Source of the DNA: Demequina sp. B12
GTDB taxonomy: Bacteria > Actinomycetota > Actinomycetes > Actinomycetales > Demequinaceae
Reading direction: 5' to 3'
Assembly: GCF_028823635.1 (NCBI RefSeq)
Contig: NZ_JAPEHU010000002.1
Coordinates: 1-64,000 of the forward strand
DNA length: 64,000 nt
The notes below the pieces were generated by a model. It searched no databases, was not told the DNA's origin, and saw only the letters and a program-made list of their open reading frames with translations. The number at the start of each line of letters is the position of its first letter. Positions within the stretch are counted from its first letter, which is position 1. A program made the translations under genes and the position numbers. This document shows, piece after piece, positions 56,686 to 64,000 of this stretch.

Positions 56686-57669
56686 CTAGTCGTTGTCAGG
56701 AATGTAGAGGCGTTCCAGCAACTCCATGAACTCGTCCCAGGTGACGGCACTTTCGATAACCGTGGGTCCGGTGACGACGTAGTACATGACGTCGCTCTGG
56801 GGCGCTTGGATGACGGCGTCGAGGCTCGTGGGGCTGACCATGCCGATCGCAGTGGGAGGTAGGCCGGGCTTCCCGTACGTGTTGTACGGACTGTCGGTTT
56901 CGAGCTGTTCCACGGTGGGATACAGCGACTCGCTGCCCAACGCGTACATCAACGGCGAGTCGACCTGCAAACTCATGTCCGCCGCAAGCCGGTTGGCGAT
57001 CACGTCTGCAACGGCCTGGTACCCGCTCTGCTCAGTGCCTTCGGGCACCTCCGCCTGGACAATGGACGCTGCAATGACGGTGGCCTGCCATTCGTCACGA
57101 GGGATTCCGGCCGCGCTGAGGGACTCGGGCATCTGCGCAGTGATGAGTTGCGCCATGCGCTCCAGCGACACGGACGGTTCAACGTCGTAGGTGCCTTCCC
57201 CTAGCCAGCCTTCGGCGTTGCCGTCGGCCTCGGGAGGAAGGGCCGATGTGATGGCGGCCAGAGCGTGGTCCGCGCTCACCCCGTAGAGCTCGGCGATCTG
57301 GGCGGCAGCGTCCTTCGGGTGAGACTCCGCGGTGATGTCCACAGTGCCTTCCGCGATGGCCTCGGTGGCGGTGTCGGGGGAAGTGGAAGTCTCCGCAGTG
57401 GGGAGACCCGACGGGAAGGCGTCGGGGTCCGCACTGCCGCTGGCTGCCGGTCCCACCACGGTTGTGGAGGGCTGTGCCAACGACACCAAGCCGAAGGCGC
57501 CCGCCCCCACAAGGCCGATGCTGGCAACGGTCGTGGCGCTGGCGCGCGCCACGCGCTGGCGGCGTACTTGGTGGGTGATGTGCTGGTGGCTGTGCGCCAG
57601 GTGGGACTGAGTGAACAGACGTGCGCCGGCATCGGCGATCGAGGCGAACTGCTGGTGGGTGGTGCTCAT
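56686..57669 (-). CDS. MltG-fold membrane protein, probable sigma-factor partner
   Basis: Single-pass protein of 327 residues: cytoplasmic 1-42, helix about 43-67, then an extracellular part. The outer domain follows MltG/YceG with LGEGTYDV, IANRLAADMSLQVDSP, and DSPYNTYGKPGLPPTAIG. Where MltG has the catalytic Glu in SIVE, this protein has Gln205 (ASIVQAE), so lytic activity may be lost. It overlaps the upstream ECF sigma gene by 4 nt, the usual place of an anti-sigma factor. Confidence 0.75.
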   Translation of the reverse strand: MSTTHQQFASIADAGARLFTQSHLAHSHQHITHQVRRQRVARASATTVASIGLVGAGAFGLVSLAQPSTTVVGPAASGSADPDAFPSGLPTAETSTSPDTATEAIAEGTVDITAESHPKDAAAQIAELYGVSADHALAAITSALPPEADGNAEGWLGEGTYDVEPSVSLERMAQLITAQMPESLSAAGIPRDEWQATVIAASIVQAEVPEGTEQSGYQAVADVIANRLAADMSLQVDSPLMYALGSESLYPTVEQLETDSPYNTYGKPGLPPTAIGMVSPTSLDAVIQAPQSDVMYYVVTGPTVIESAVTWDEFMELLERLYIPDND

Positions 57670-58229
57670 CGTTGTGCTCCTTCGGTGCTGTGAACGGCGA
57701 CGGTGTCGCGTGGTGGGGCGTCGAAGTCGACGTCCGTGACACGGGTTCTGAGAGTGGCGACCGCGTCATGGAGGTGGCGTTTGACGGTGCCGTCCGCGAT
57801 GCTGAGTTCCGCGGCAATCGACGCGACCGTTTTGTCCTCCAAGAAGCGCAGCACCACACAGGCGCGTTGCTTGGGTGGCAATGTGAGGATGGCTTGGTGG
57901 AGGTCCACGCTTTGTGTGACGTGGTTCTCTGGGCCGGGCGTGATGGCCGATGCGTCGGCGAAGTTCCCGTCGTCTCCCGTGGCCCGCTGAGGCCGGGTTT
58001 GGGTGCGCCGATGGCCGTCGATGAAAGCGGACGAGATCGCCCTCTTCACATAGACGTGCGCCTCGTTGAGGCTGCCGGAACGTCGATTCGAGCGGAACGT
58101 GCGGACCAAAGCATCTTGGAGAAGGTCCTCCGCTTCGGCGGCGTCACCGGTCAATACGTAGGCGTACCCGAACAAGGATGAGGCTCGGGAGCGCATCAGT
58201 TCGTCGAGAGTATTGGCCCACGCGCTCAT
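57666..58229 (-). CDS. ECF-type RNA polymerase sigma factor 1
   Basis: Sigma-70-family ECF factor of 187 residues. Region 2 includes AEDLLQDALVRTFRSNRRSG and AHVYVKRAISSAFIDGHRR; region 4 has LPPKQRACVVLRFLEDKTVASIAAEL with IADGTVKRHLHDA (in parts). I start at ATG 58229, where GACAAT ends 6 nt upstream; longer frames to 58262 and 58298 are open. It is paralogous to the sigma at 59878-60462 and coupled to the MltG-fold gene. Confidence 0.9.
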   Translation of the reverse strand: MSAWANTLDELMRSRASSLFGYAYVLTGDAAEAEDLLQDALVRTFRSNRRSGSLNEAHVYVKRAISSAFIDGHRRTQTRPQRATGDDGNFADASAITPGPENHVTQSVDLHQAILTLPPKQRACVVLRFLEDKTVASIAAELSIADGTVKRHLHDAVATLRTRVTDVDFDAPPRDTVAVHSTEGAQR

Positions 58230-58344
58230 GCGGTCATTGTCCTGGTTGTCATGCTTGCTCATACGCAGCCCAGGGGCAAAACGTTGAGCCCGCCTCACAG
58301 AAGATTCCGCGACTGTCGGTGGTGCCGTTTAGCCTTGACACACC

Positions 58345-58884
58345 ATGAAGCAACCCGTCCCGGAGTATCGCCTCACACGCAGGCGCGGCCAACGCCGCAT
58401 CATCCTGCGCGTGGAAGGCGACGGGCAGGTCAAAGTCAGTGCGCCTCCGAACACGGCCACGCGCACCATCGACGCTTTCGTGGTTTCGAAGGCCGCATGG
58501 ATCGCAGAACGGACAGCTTTGCTGGCGGAGATGGAGCCCGCGTTGGTTCCCGGACCACAAGCCGATGCTCTGCGCGCCCACATGCGCAGCGACGTGGCAC
58601 GCCTGATGCCTCTGTGGTGTGCTCGGATGGGCGTAGAGACGTTGCCGAAGGTGACAATCAAGATCATGAAGTCCCGGTGGGGTTCATGCAACGCCGTGCG
58701 CCACACCATCTCCCTCAACCTGGAACTGGCGCGTCGCGGTACTGACGCGTTGGAGTACGTCATCGTCCACGAACTCGCTCATGTGTTTGAGCAGAACCAT
58801 GGCCCGGCGTTTTATGCCCTCATGGACCGGCACCTGCCGGACTGGAAACAGCGGCGCGCCCACCTCAACACCCTGCAAAGGTAG
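58345..58884 (+). CDS. YgjP-type (DUF45) metalloprotease-like protein
   Basis: Protein of 179 residues of the YgjP/DUF45 family (SprT-like zincin). MKSRWGSCNAVRHTISLNLEL is the conserved entry motif. HELAHVFEQNHGPAFYALMDRH supplies two zinc histidines and the catalytic Glu, with a third His in NHGP. E. coli YgjP is a cytoplasmic protein of uncertain substrate. It lies alone between two minus-strand sigma modules; TAGCCT is 9 nt before the ATG. Confidence 0.88.
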   Translation: MKQPVPEYRLTRRRGQRRIILRVEGDGQVKVSAPPNTATRTIDAFVVSKAAWIAERTALLAEMEPALVPGPQADALRAHMRSDVARLMPLWCARMGVETLPKVTIKIMKSRWGSCNAVRHTISLNLELARRGTDALEYVIVHELAHVFEQNHGPAFYALMDRHLPDWKQRRAHLNTLQR

Positions 58885-58918
58885 ACGCGCCGCTCGGCCC
58901 TGCGTTCCGGCGTCCGGG

Positions 58919-59881
58919 TTAGTCGAGGTTCTCTGGAGCCCCAGGCACCCTGGCGTTGACCTGGCCATCAACAAGACTGAACACCGTTGGCTCAGTGCCC
59001 GCAAGAACCACCTGGTAAGCACGAACGTCCGTGGGGATGCTTGCCTGCACGGTGACGGTGAAGGAGTTTCCATCAAGGATGTACTCGGGAGTGGCGCGTT
59101 CACCGTCGGGCGCGAGGTAGCCCTCCAGCGGCACCGCGACAGTGCCGCTCACGGTGACTCCGGGATCCAACACAAAGGTGCCGTTCTCGGAGTCGGCGCG
59201 TGCGCCGGGTTGACGGCTGTACCACGGCAGTTCCGGCGCCACCGAGAAGGAGGTGCCGCCGTATTGAAGGTCCGTCACCGGAGCGCCCTCCACCTCGATG
59301 AACACGCCCTGCGAGTCGCGCTCGATCAGGATGTCCTGGTCGGTGATGTTGGTGAGCCGCCACTCCACTTCCAACGCAGCGCCAGCGTCCCCGTCCTCCG
59401 TGTAACTGACGGACGCCCGTGCATCCACCAATGCGCTGGAACCCACCCATGCCGGTTCACAGTCCATGCCCGCACAGGTGAAGGCCGCTTGCGCATCCGC
59501 GCGCATCAGTGGATCGCTCTGCGCACGGAACTGCGCGGACTCCCACAGCACCATCCCGTCATTCGAGCGAAGCTCAGCCGTGGGCGCTGTGGGCGCCGTG
59601 ACGCCGTCCGAGAGGCCGTCCGTCACGGCAGCATCGGCCCCACTCGCAGCACTTGCGGCCCCCTCATCAGGACCAGCGAGGCGTGGAGCGTACACACTGC
59701 CTGCCGCGACTAGCGCTACCGCCCCCGCCGCAGACGCGCCGTGGACCATCTGGCGCCGACGCCGCGCACGCCGCACCGTTGCCACCGCACCCCGGGCATC
59801 GGCTCCCCATGCTGTGTCGCTGAAGCTGCTGCCAGCATCGTCAATCAAGGAGGACAGTTCGTTCTGGAAAGCGGTACTCAT
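58919..59881 (-). CDS. Membrane protein paired with ECF sigma factor 2
   Basis: Single-pass protein of 320 residues: cytoplasmic 1-46 with a basic stretch VRRARRRRQ, helix about 47-66, then an extracellular beta-rich domain (EVEWRLTNITDQDILIERDS, VSGTVAVPLEGYL). The layout parallels the MltG-fold partner of sigma 1, although the outer domain differs and I recognise no family. The ATG overlaps the sigma 2 stop (ATGA). It is probably an anti-sigma or sensor; this is inference from position. Confidence 0.65.
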   Translation of the reverse strand: MSTAFQNELSSLIDDAGSSFSDTAWGADARGAVATVRRARRRRQMVHGASAAGAVALVAAGSVYAPRLAGPDEGAASAASGADAAVTDGLSDGVTAPTAPTAELRSNDGMVLWESAQFRAQSDPLMRADAQAAFTCAGMDCEPAWVGSSALVDARASVSYTEDGDAGAALEVEWRLTNITDQDILIERDSQGVFIEVEGAPVTDLQYGGTSFSVAPELPWYSRQPGARADSENGTFVLDPGVTVSGTVAVPLEGYLAPDGERATPEYILDGNSFTVTVQASIPTDVRAYQVVLAGTEPTVFSLVDGQVNARVPGAPENLD

Positions 59882-60462
59882 GCGCGTGCTCCGTTCGTGG
59901 TCATTCGAGAGGATGGTCGGGTCAGCAGCGGAACACTTGCCGCGGCGTCATCAATGTCCGAAGGGTGAAGCCCGTAGTCGACTCCGCGCTGGCGAAGAGT
60001 GGCAGTGGCGTCCGACAGGTACTTGCGCACCGTGCCGGGGGATAGGCCCAGCCGTTGGCTGATGTCCACCGCGCTATAGCCGTCGAAGAACCGCATCACC
60101 ATGCAGGTGCGCTCACGGGGCGTGAGCCCAGCGAGCGCGTGCAGGAGAGCGTTGCGGTTGACGACCGCCGCCGTGGGGTCTGGAGCAGCAGCATCGGTGT
60201 GCGGAGTCAGTTCGCTTTCTTCAGGGCGAGCCCGCCTGCGTCGATGCGAGTCAATCGCCGCCGATTGCATAGCGCGTTTCACATACGCATGCGCCTCATT
60301 CACGGTGACTGAGCCGCGGCCACTACGGAAAGTCTTGACGAGCGCATCCTGCAGCAAGTCCTCCGCCGCATGGTGGTTGCCCGTCAACGCCACGGCATAC
60401 CCGTGAAGTGCGGCTCCACGCTCCGCGAGTAACGCCTCCACTGTCGCTGCCCACGTACCCAC
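59878..60462 (-). CDS. ECF-type RNA polymerase sigma factor 2
   Basis: ECF sigma factor of 194 residues. Region 2 has AEDLLQDALVKTFRSGRGSV and AHAYVKRAMQSAAIDSHRR; region 4 has LTPRERTCMVMRFFDGYSAV and LGLSPGTVRKYLSDA. Identity with sigma 1 is high through region 2, pointing to duplication. Start GTG 60462 has GAGGGGG 4-5 nt upstream. It is transcribed away from the cimA leader. Confidence 0.9.
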   Translation of the reverse strand: MGTWAATVEALLAERGAALHGYAVALTGNHHAAEDLLQDALVKTFRSGRGSVTVNEAHAYVKRAMQSAAIDSHRRRRARPEESELTPHTDAAAPDPTAAVVNRNALLHALAGLTPRERTCMVMRFFDGYSAVDISQRLGLSPGTVRKYLSDATATLRQRGVDYGLHPSDIDDAAASVPLLTRPSSRMTTNGARA

Positions 60463-60589
60463 GTGACCCCCTCATCGTTCGCATTGCGGTCATGGTCTCA
60501 CCAGGAAGTACGGCTCCCGGCCGGCAAACGCGGGGATGAGTGGCCCACGGGGGTACCTGCTCCACGGACGCTGTGCAATACTGAACCCG
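60463..60589. other. Divergent spacer between sigma 2 and the cimA leader
   Basis: No gene is supported. It must hold the sigma 2 promoter on the minus strand and the cimA promoter on the plus strand. AATACT (60577-60582) ends 7 nt before the leader-peptide ATG and is the best -10 candidate; no good -35 is visible. Confidence 0.4.
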
Positions 60590-60616
60590 ATGCACACCGC
60601 GATCATCATTCTGTAG
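60590..60616 (+). CDS. cimA leader peptide (MHTAIIIL)
   Basis: Eight-codon ORF ending Ile-Ile-Ile-Leu-stop, upstream of the gene for the first step of the citramalate route to isoleucine. It lacks a Shine-Dalgarno; AATACT is 7 nt upstream, so the peptide likely starts at the 5' end of the RNA. The final G of its stop codon is the first base of the next hairpin. Isoleucine starvation would stall a ribosome here. Confidence 0.82.
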   Translation: MHTAIIIL

Positions 60617-60673
60617 CGCGTCGGCGAGAGTATTCCCGACGCGCAGCCTCCCGCACCCTTGGGAGGCTTTTTT
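60616..60673 (+). promoter_or_regulatory. Transcription attenuator of cimA
   Basis: Hairpin 1: GCGCGTCGG (60616-60624) with CCGACGCGC (60636-60644). Terminator: GCCTCCC (60646-60652) with GGGAGGC (60661-60667) and TTTTTT. The order (peptide, GC-rich hairpin, U-tailed terminator) repeats that of ilvB. I see no clear antiterminator by eye. Confidence 0.85.
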
Positions 60674-60762
60674 GTTGGGATGACTCTCCGGCACCGCCAC
60701 AAGCACCGCCGCCCCGCGGCCGGGCGCAACGGAATGATGGCACTTCACAAGGAGCACACACC

Positions 60763-62358
60763 ATGACGGATCTCGAAGTAGAGGTCTACGACACCACCCT
60801 GCGGGATGGCGCACAGCAAGAAGGCATGAACCTGTCCGTCGCGGACAAGATGGCGATTGCCCCGCTTCTGGATGAACTGGGTGTGGGCATTATTGAAGGC
60901 GGATGGCCGGGTGCTGTCCCCAAGGACACCGAGTTCTTTGGGCTCGTTGCCAAGGAGCTGTCGTTCAAGAACGCGCAGTTCGCGGCCTTCGGCATGACTC
61001 GTAAGACGGGCACCACTGCCGCCGCTGACCCGCAGGTGCGCGCGCTGCTCGATTCCGAGGCGCCCATCATCACGCTGGTGTGCAAGTCAGATATTCGCCA
61101 TGCGGAACGTGCTCTGCGCGTCAGCCCTGACGAGAACCTGGCGATGATCGAGGAAACCTTTGCGTTCCTCACCGGCGAAGGCCGCCGCGTCATCATGGAC
61201 GCAGAACACTTCTTTGACGGCTACCGCTACGACGCCGACTACGCCGTGCGCGCCCTCCAGGCCGCGATCAACGGCGGCGCCGACACCCTGTGCCTGTGCG
61301 ACACCAACGGCGGAATGCTCCCCGACGATGTCACCGAGATTGTTCGTGCCGTGGGGTCTCGCGTCGATGTGCCGCTGGGCATGCACGCTCACAACGACTC
61401 CGGCTGCGCCGTCGCGAACTCGATGGCCGCGGTTGCTGCCGGTGCCACCCACGTCCAGGGCTGCATCAACGGCTACGGCGAGCGCACCGGCAACGCCGAC
61501 ATCGTGACCGTGGTCGCGAACCTGGAGATCAAGAAGGGGCTCACGGTCTTGAAGGGCGACGGGCTCACCGAAGCCACCCGCATCGCCCACGCCATCTCCG
61601 AGATCACCAACATCGCCCCCTTCGCACGCCAGCCCTACGTGGGCTCCAGTGCCTTTGCGCACAAGGCCGGCTTGCACGCATCGGCCATCCGCGTGGATCC
61701 CGACCTGTACCAGCACACCCAGCCCGAACTCGTGGGTAACGGGCTCCGCATGCTGGTCTCCGACATGGCAGGCCGTGCTTCGATCGAACTCAAGGGCAAA
61801 GAGCTCGGATTCGATCTGGAAGGCCAGGGCGAACTTCTGGGCCGCGTCACCGAGCGTGTGAAGCACGCGGAAGCCGCCGGGTACACCTTTGATGCCGCCG
61901 ATGCCTCATTTGAGTTGCTCCTGCGCGACGAGTTGGGCGAAGACAACACCTTCTGGGACGTCGAGACCTGGCGTGTGCGCGTCTCGTCCAAGTTGGGTGA
62001 CCCCACAGACGCCGATGCTGAGGCGATCGTGAAGCTCCTCGCCGGTGGCCAGCGCCACGTTTCTGTGGGCGAAGGAAACGGTCCCGTCAACGCGCTCGAC
62101 CATGCGCTCAGGACCGCGCTGGTGGCGGCGTATCCCGAGATCGACCACTTCGAGCTGACCGACTTCAAGGTCCGCATCATGGAAGCTTCCCACGGCACCG
62201 ACGCTGTGACTCGTGTCCTCATCACCACCGTTCACCGCGAGACAGGGGAGACCTGGCGCACGGTGGGCGTGGGCCCGAACATCATCGAGGCCGCATGGGA
62301 GTCCATGGTGGATTCGCTGGTCTACGGATTGTTGAAGGCCGGTGTGGAGCGCCGGTAA
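60763..62358 (+). CDS. cimA: (R)-citramalate synthase
   Basis: DRE-TIM metallolyase of 531 residues. It condenses pyruvate and acetyl-CoA to citramalate, the threonine-independent entry to isoleucine. YDTTLRDGAQQEGMNLSVAD holds the metal/catalytic Arg-Asp, HAHNDSGCAVANSM the metal-binding HxH, and GYGERTGNADI the substrate Gly/Arg loop. A C-terminal LeuA-type regulatory domain (about 400-531) gives isoleucine feedback. The length and C-terminal form favour CimA over 2-isopropylmalate synthase. AAGGAG lies 8 nt upstream. Confidence 0.9.
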   Translation: MTDLEVEVYDTTLRDGAQQEGMNLSVADKMAIAPLLDELGVGIIEGGWPGAVPKDTEFFGLVAKELSFKNAQFAAFGMTRKTGTTAAADPQVRALLDSEAPIITLVCKSDIRHAERALRVSPDENLAMIEETFAFLTGEGRRVIMDAEHFFDGYRYDADYAVRALQAAINGGADTLCLCDTNGGMLPDDVTEIVRAVGSRVDVPLGMHAHNDSGCAVANSMAAVAAGATHVQGCINGYGERTGNADIVTVVANLEIKKGLTVLKGDGLTEATRIAHAISEITNIAPFARQPYVGSSAFAHKAGLHASAIRVDPDLYQHTQPELVGNGLRMLVSDMAGRASIELKGKELGFDLEGQGELLGRVTERVKHAEAAGYTFDAADASFELLLRDELGEDNTFWDVETWRVRVSSKLGDPTDADAEAIVKLLAGGQRHVSVGEGNGPVNALDHALRTALVAAYPEIDHFELTDFKVRIMEASHGTDAVTRVLITTVHRETGETWRTVGVGPNIIEAAWESMVDSLVYGLLKAGVERR

Positions 62359-62431
62359 TGCGGCGCGCGTTCGGCTACGCCGGTAACGAAACGGGTCAAT
62401 CAACGATCTGAGCCGTGGACACAATGGATCC

Positions 62432-63481
62432 ATGCACGGTGAGTACAAGGTTCCAGGCGGCAAACTCGTGGTCGCGGATGTTGAAGTATCCGGCGACAGC
62501 CTGTCGCGAGTCGTCATCTCCGGTGACTTCTTCCTTGAGCCTGCGGAAGCACTGCTCGACATTCGGCTCGCCCTCACGGGCCTGCCTGCCAACTCCACCG
62601 TGGGAACGCTCGCGGCGGTCGTGGAGCGGGCAGCCGGACCAGACGCTCACTTTGTGGGGTTCAGTCCGGAAGCAGTCGCGATCGCAGTGCGGCGCGCGCT
62701 CGGTCACGCCACCAGCTGGGGTGACCACACGTTCGACATCCTCCACGATGAGCCCCGTGAGCCTCACCTGCAGATGGCACTCGATGACGTCATCACACGG
62801 GAGGTAGCGGCAGGCCGGCGCGCGCCCACGCTACGTATCTGGGAGTGGGCGTCCAACGCCGTCATCATCGGATCGTTCCAGTCGCTGCGCAATGAGGTTG
62901 ACCCTGAGGGTGCCGCCAAGCACGACATCACCGTCACTCGCCGTGTGTCCGGCGGTGGCGCGATGTTTGTGCAGCCGGGCAACACCATCACCTATTCGCT
63001 GTCGGTACCGACGTCCCTCGTGGAGGGACTGTCGTTTGAGCAGTCCTACGCCTTCCTAGACGACTGGGTGCTGGGTGCCCTCGCTGACGTGGGAATCAAA
63101 GCCCGCTATGTGCCCTTGAACGACATCGCTTCCGAGGCGGGCAAGATCGCCGGCGCCGCCCAGAAGCGATACTCCTCAGGAGCGGTGCTTCACCACGTGA
63201 CCATGGCGTACGACATCGACGCGGACGCCATGCTGGAAACGCTGCGCATCGGCCGCGAGAAGATGTCAGACAAAGGCACCAAGAGCGCTAACAAGCGCGT
63301 GGACCCTCTGCGCAGTCAGACGGGGATGGCCCGCGAAGACGTGATCGCCGCGTTCCTCGACCACTTTGCTAGCCGCTATGCGACCCAATCCAGCGCGGTC
63401 TCCCCGGACGAACTCGCCAAGGCTCAGGCGGAAGTGGACAGCAAGTTCTCCACTCCCGAGTGGATCGGGTTGGTGCCGTAA
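62432..63481 (+). CDS. Lipoate-protein ligase A with domain order reversed
   Basis: Protein of 349 residues. Residues 1-~95 (HGEYKVPGGKLVVADVEV, GDFFLEPAEALLDIR) look like the LplA C-terminal accessory domain. Residues ~105-349 form the catalytic BPL/LplA/LipB domain with VTRRVSGGGAMFVQPGNTITYSL and KIAGAAQKRYSSGAVLHHVT, where the Lys is catalytic. It should attach lipoate to dehydrogenase E2 or glycine-cleavage H proteins. CACAAT ends 6 nt before the ATG. Confidence 0.85.
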   Translation: MHGEYKVPGGKLVVADVEVSGDSLSRVVISGDFFLEPAEALLDIRLALTGLPANSTVGTLAAVVERAAGPDAHFVGFSPEAVAIAVRRALGHATSWGDHTFDILHDEPREPHLQMALDDVITREVAAGRRAPTLRIWEWASNAVIIGSFQSLRNEVDPEGAAKHDITVTRRVSGGGAMFVQPGNTITYSLSVPTSLVEGLSFEQSYAFLDDWVLGALADVGIKARYVPLNDIASEAGKIAGAAQKRYSSGAVLHHVTMAYDIDADAMLETLRIGREKMSDKGTKSANKRVDPLRSQTGMAREDVIAAFLDHFASRYATQSSAVSPDELAKAQAEVDSKFSTPEWIGLVP

Positions 63482-63506
63482 CTGGGCCAGCGGAAAACCC
63501 GCCTGA

Positions 63507-63567
63507 AAACTACGGCGAGGGCGCGCATCGGCCCTCATCCCCGCCGTGTATCTACGGCCAGGGGAAA
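63507..63567 (+). repeat. Dimeric CTACGGCC intergenic element, copy D
   Basis: AACTACGGCG (63508-63517) and ATCTACGGCC (63550-63559), 42 nt apart, with CCGCCGTGTATCTACGGCC before AGGGGAAA. It lies between the convergent lipoate ligase and VIT-family genes and also contains one GCATCGGC octamer. Confidence 0.75.
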
Positions 63568-63580
63568 GGGGCGCGCTGCG

Positions 63581-64000
63581 TTAGATTGCGGTACCGATCA
63601 GCGCACCGATGCCCCAGGTGATCCCCATGGCCAGCGCGCCACCCACGATGTTCCTGATGATCGCCCGCGTGCGCGGTGAGTGAGCCAGGCGCGAAGACGT
63701 GTAGCCAGTGAGTGACACTGCGATCAGCACCGCGATGTAGGTGGCGGGGACCTGGGCGGATGTGGGCACCAGCAGGATCGTCAGCAACGGCAGTAGGCCG
63801 CCCAGCGTGAAGGCGCACAGCGATGCCCACGCCGCGTGCCAGGGGTTGGTGATTTCTTCGGGGTCGATTCCCAGGTGCATCCGCGAGTGGATTCCTAGGG
63901 GATCGTGGGCGGTCTGCTCCTCGGCGGCCTTGCGCGCGGTTTCTTCGCTCATGCCCGTCTCGACATTGAGTTGGACCAGTTGTTCCAGCTCCCATTCGGG
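63581..64000 (-). CDS. VIT1/CCC1-family transporter (5' end outside window)
   Basis: Partial gene; 139 codons are visible and the start lies right of the window. The protein resembles the VIT1/CCC1 iron/manganese transporter family: an acidic cytoplasmic segment (ETARKAAEEQTAHDPLGIHS), then GIDPEEITNPWHAAWASLCAF and three further helices ending at IGALIGTAI. The family moves Fe2+ or Mn2+ across membranes. The frame is open to the edge (PEWELEQLVQLNVETG). Confidence 0.88.
   Translation of the reverse strand, partial: PEWELEQLVQLNVETGMSEETARKAAEEQTAHDPLGIHSRMHLGIDPEEITNPWHAAWASLCAFTLGGLLPLLTILLVPTSAQVPATYIAVLIAVSLTGYTSSRLAHSPRTRAIIRNIVGGALAMGITWGIGALIGTAI

Noticed and set aside
56660-56695. 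Direct repeat GGGTCGCCTAG at the ilvE2 stop codon
   Set aside because: The two copies, 16 bp apart, coincide with stop codons of convergent genes. They look like a tiny local duplication without further structure.

Overview
The window is chromosomal DNA of a high-GC Gram-positive bacterium, almost certainly an Actinomycetota member, probably Micrococcales-like (my inference; no rRNA or other taxonomic marker is present). Supporting signs are roughly 60-70% GC, a GatCAB amidotransferase, rhaEW-type rhamnose catabolism, ECF sigma modules, an LAxTG-type surface protein, and many genes with no Shine-Dalgarno whose start codon lies 5-7 nt after a TANNNT-like -10 box (leaderless transcripts). I see no insertion sequence, prophage, CRISPR array, tRNA or rRNA.

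Layout. 0.2-4.1 kb: GNAT acetyltransferase, then gatC-gatA-gatB. 4.2-9.1 kb: M20 dipeptidase and Dcu-type dicarboxylate carrier (minus), divergent from a LacI regulator and a 2-hydroxyacid dehydrogenase. 9.1-11.5 kb: DUF1801 protein, photolyase, FMN reductase (minus). 11.7-24.1 kb: complete L-rhamnose locus. The minus-strand order is ABC transporter rhaT-P-Q-S, isomerase rhaI, mutarotase rhaM, bifunctional aldolase/dehydrogenase rhaE, kinase rhaB and lactate dehydrogenase lldD; a divergent LacI repressor has two matching operators flanking a good sigma-70 promoter. 24.1-25.7 kb: a second FMN reductase and a TipA-like MerR gene. 25.8-33.7 kb: branched-chain amino acid (BCAA) genes ilvD, then ilvB-ilvN-ilvC-leuB-ilvE behind a leader-peptide attenuator. 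33.7-36.9 kb: two membrane proteins and an acyl-CoA synthetase. 36.9-43.0 kb: a large LuxR-type regulator divergent from a sortase-anchored adhesin. 43.0-45.7 kb: a cystine-type ABC importer preceded by a cysteine-rich leader peptide. 45.8-50.7 kb: MerR pair, VOC protein, small membrane protein, TIR-like protein, HNH endonuclease, NADP-binding oxidoreductase. 50.8-55.0 kb: DrrAB-type exporter, a zinc-ribbon protein, a lipoprotein and a secreted protein. 55.0-56.7 kb: ridA divergent from a second ilvE. 56.7-60.5 kb: two paralogous ECF sigma/membrane-partner modules around a YgjP-type metalloprotease. 60.6-63.5 kb: citramalate synthase cimA with its own isoleucine-rich leader peptide, then a lipoate ligase. 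A partial VIT1/CCC1 transporter runs off the right edge.

The strongest theme is amino-acid sensing by very short leaderless ORFs. Three leader peptides lie before matching operons: ILLVI codons before ilvBNC, IIIL before cimA, and MMCC...MMCCC before a cystine importer. The cystine leader is followed by a possible three-way RNA junction just upstream of the first transporter gene. Two further signals recur: an octamer GCATCGGC/GCCGATGC about ten times more frequent than base composition predicts (hand count about 46), and an undescribed intergenic element made of two CTACGGC half-sites exactly 42 nt apart, found four times.
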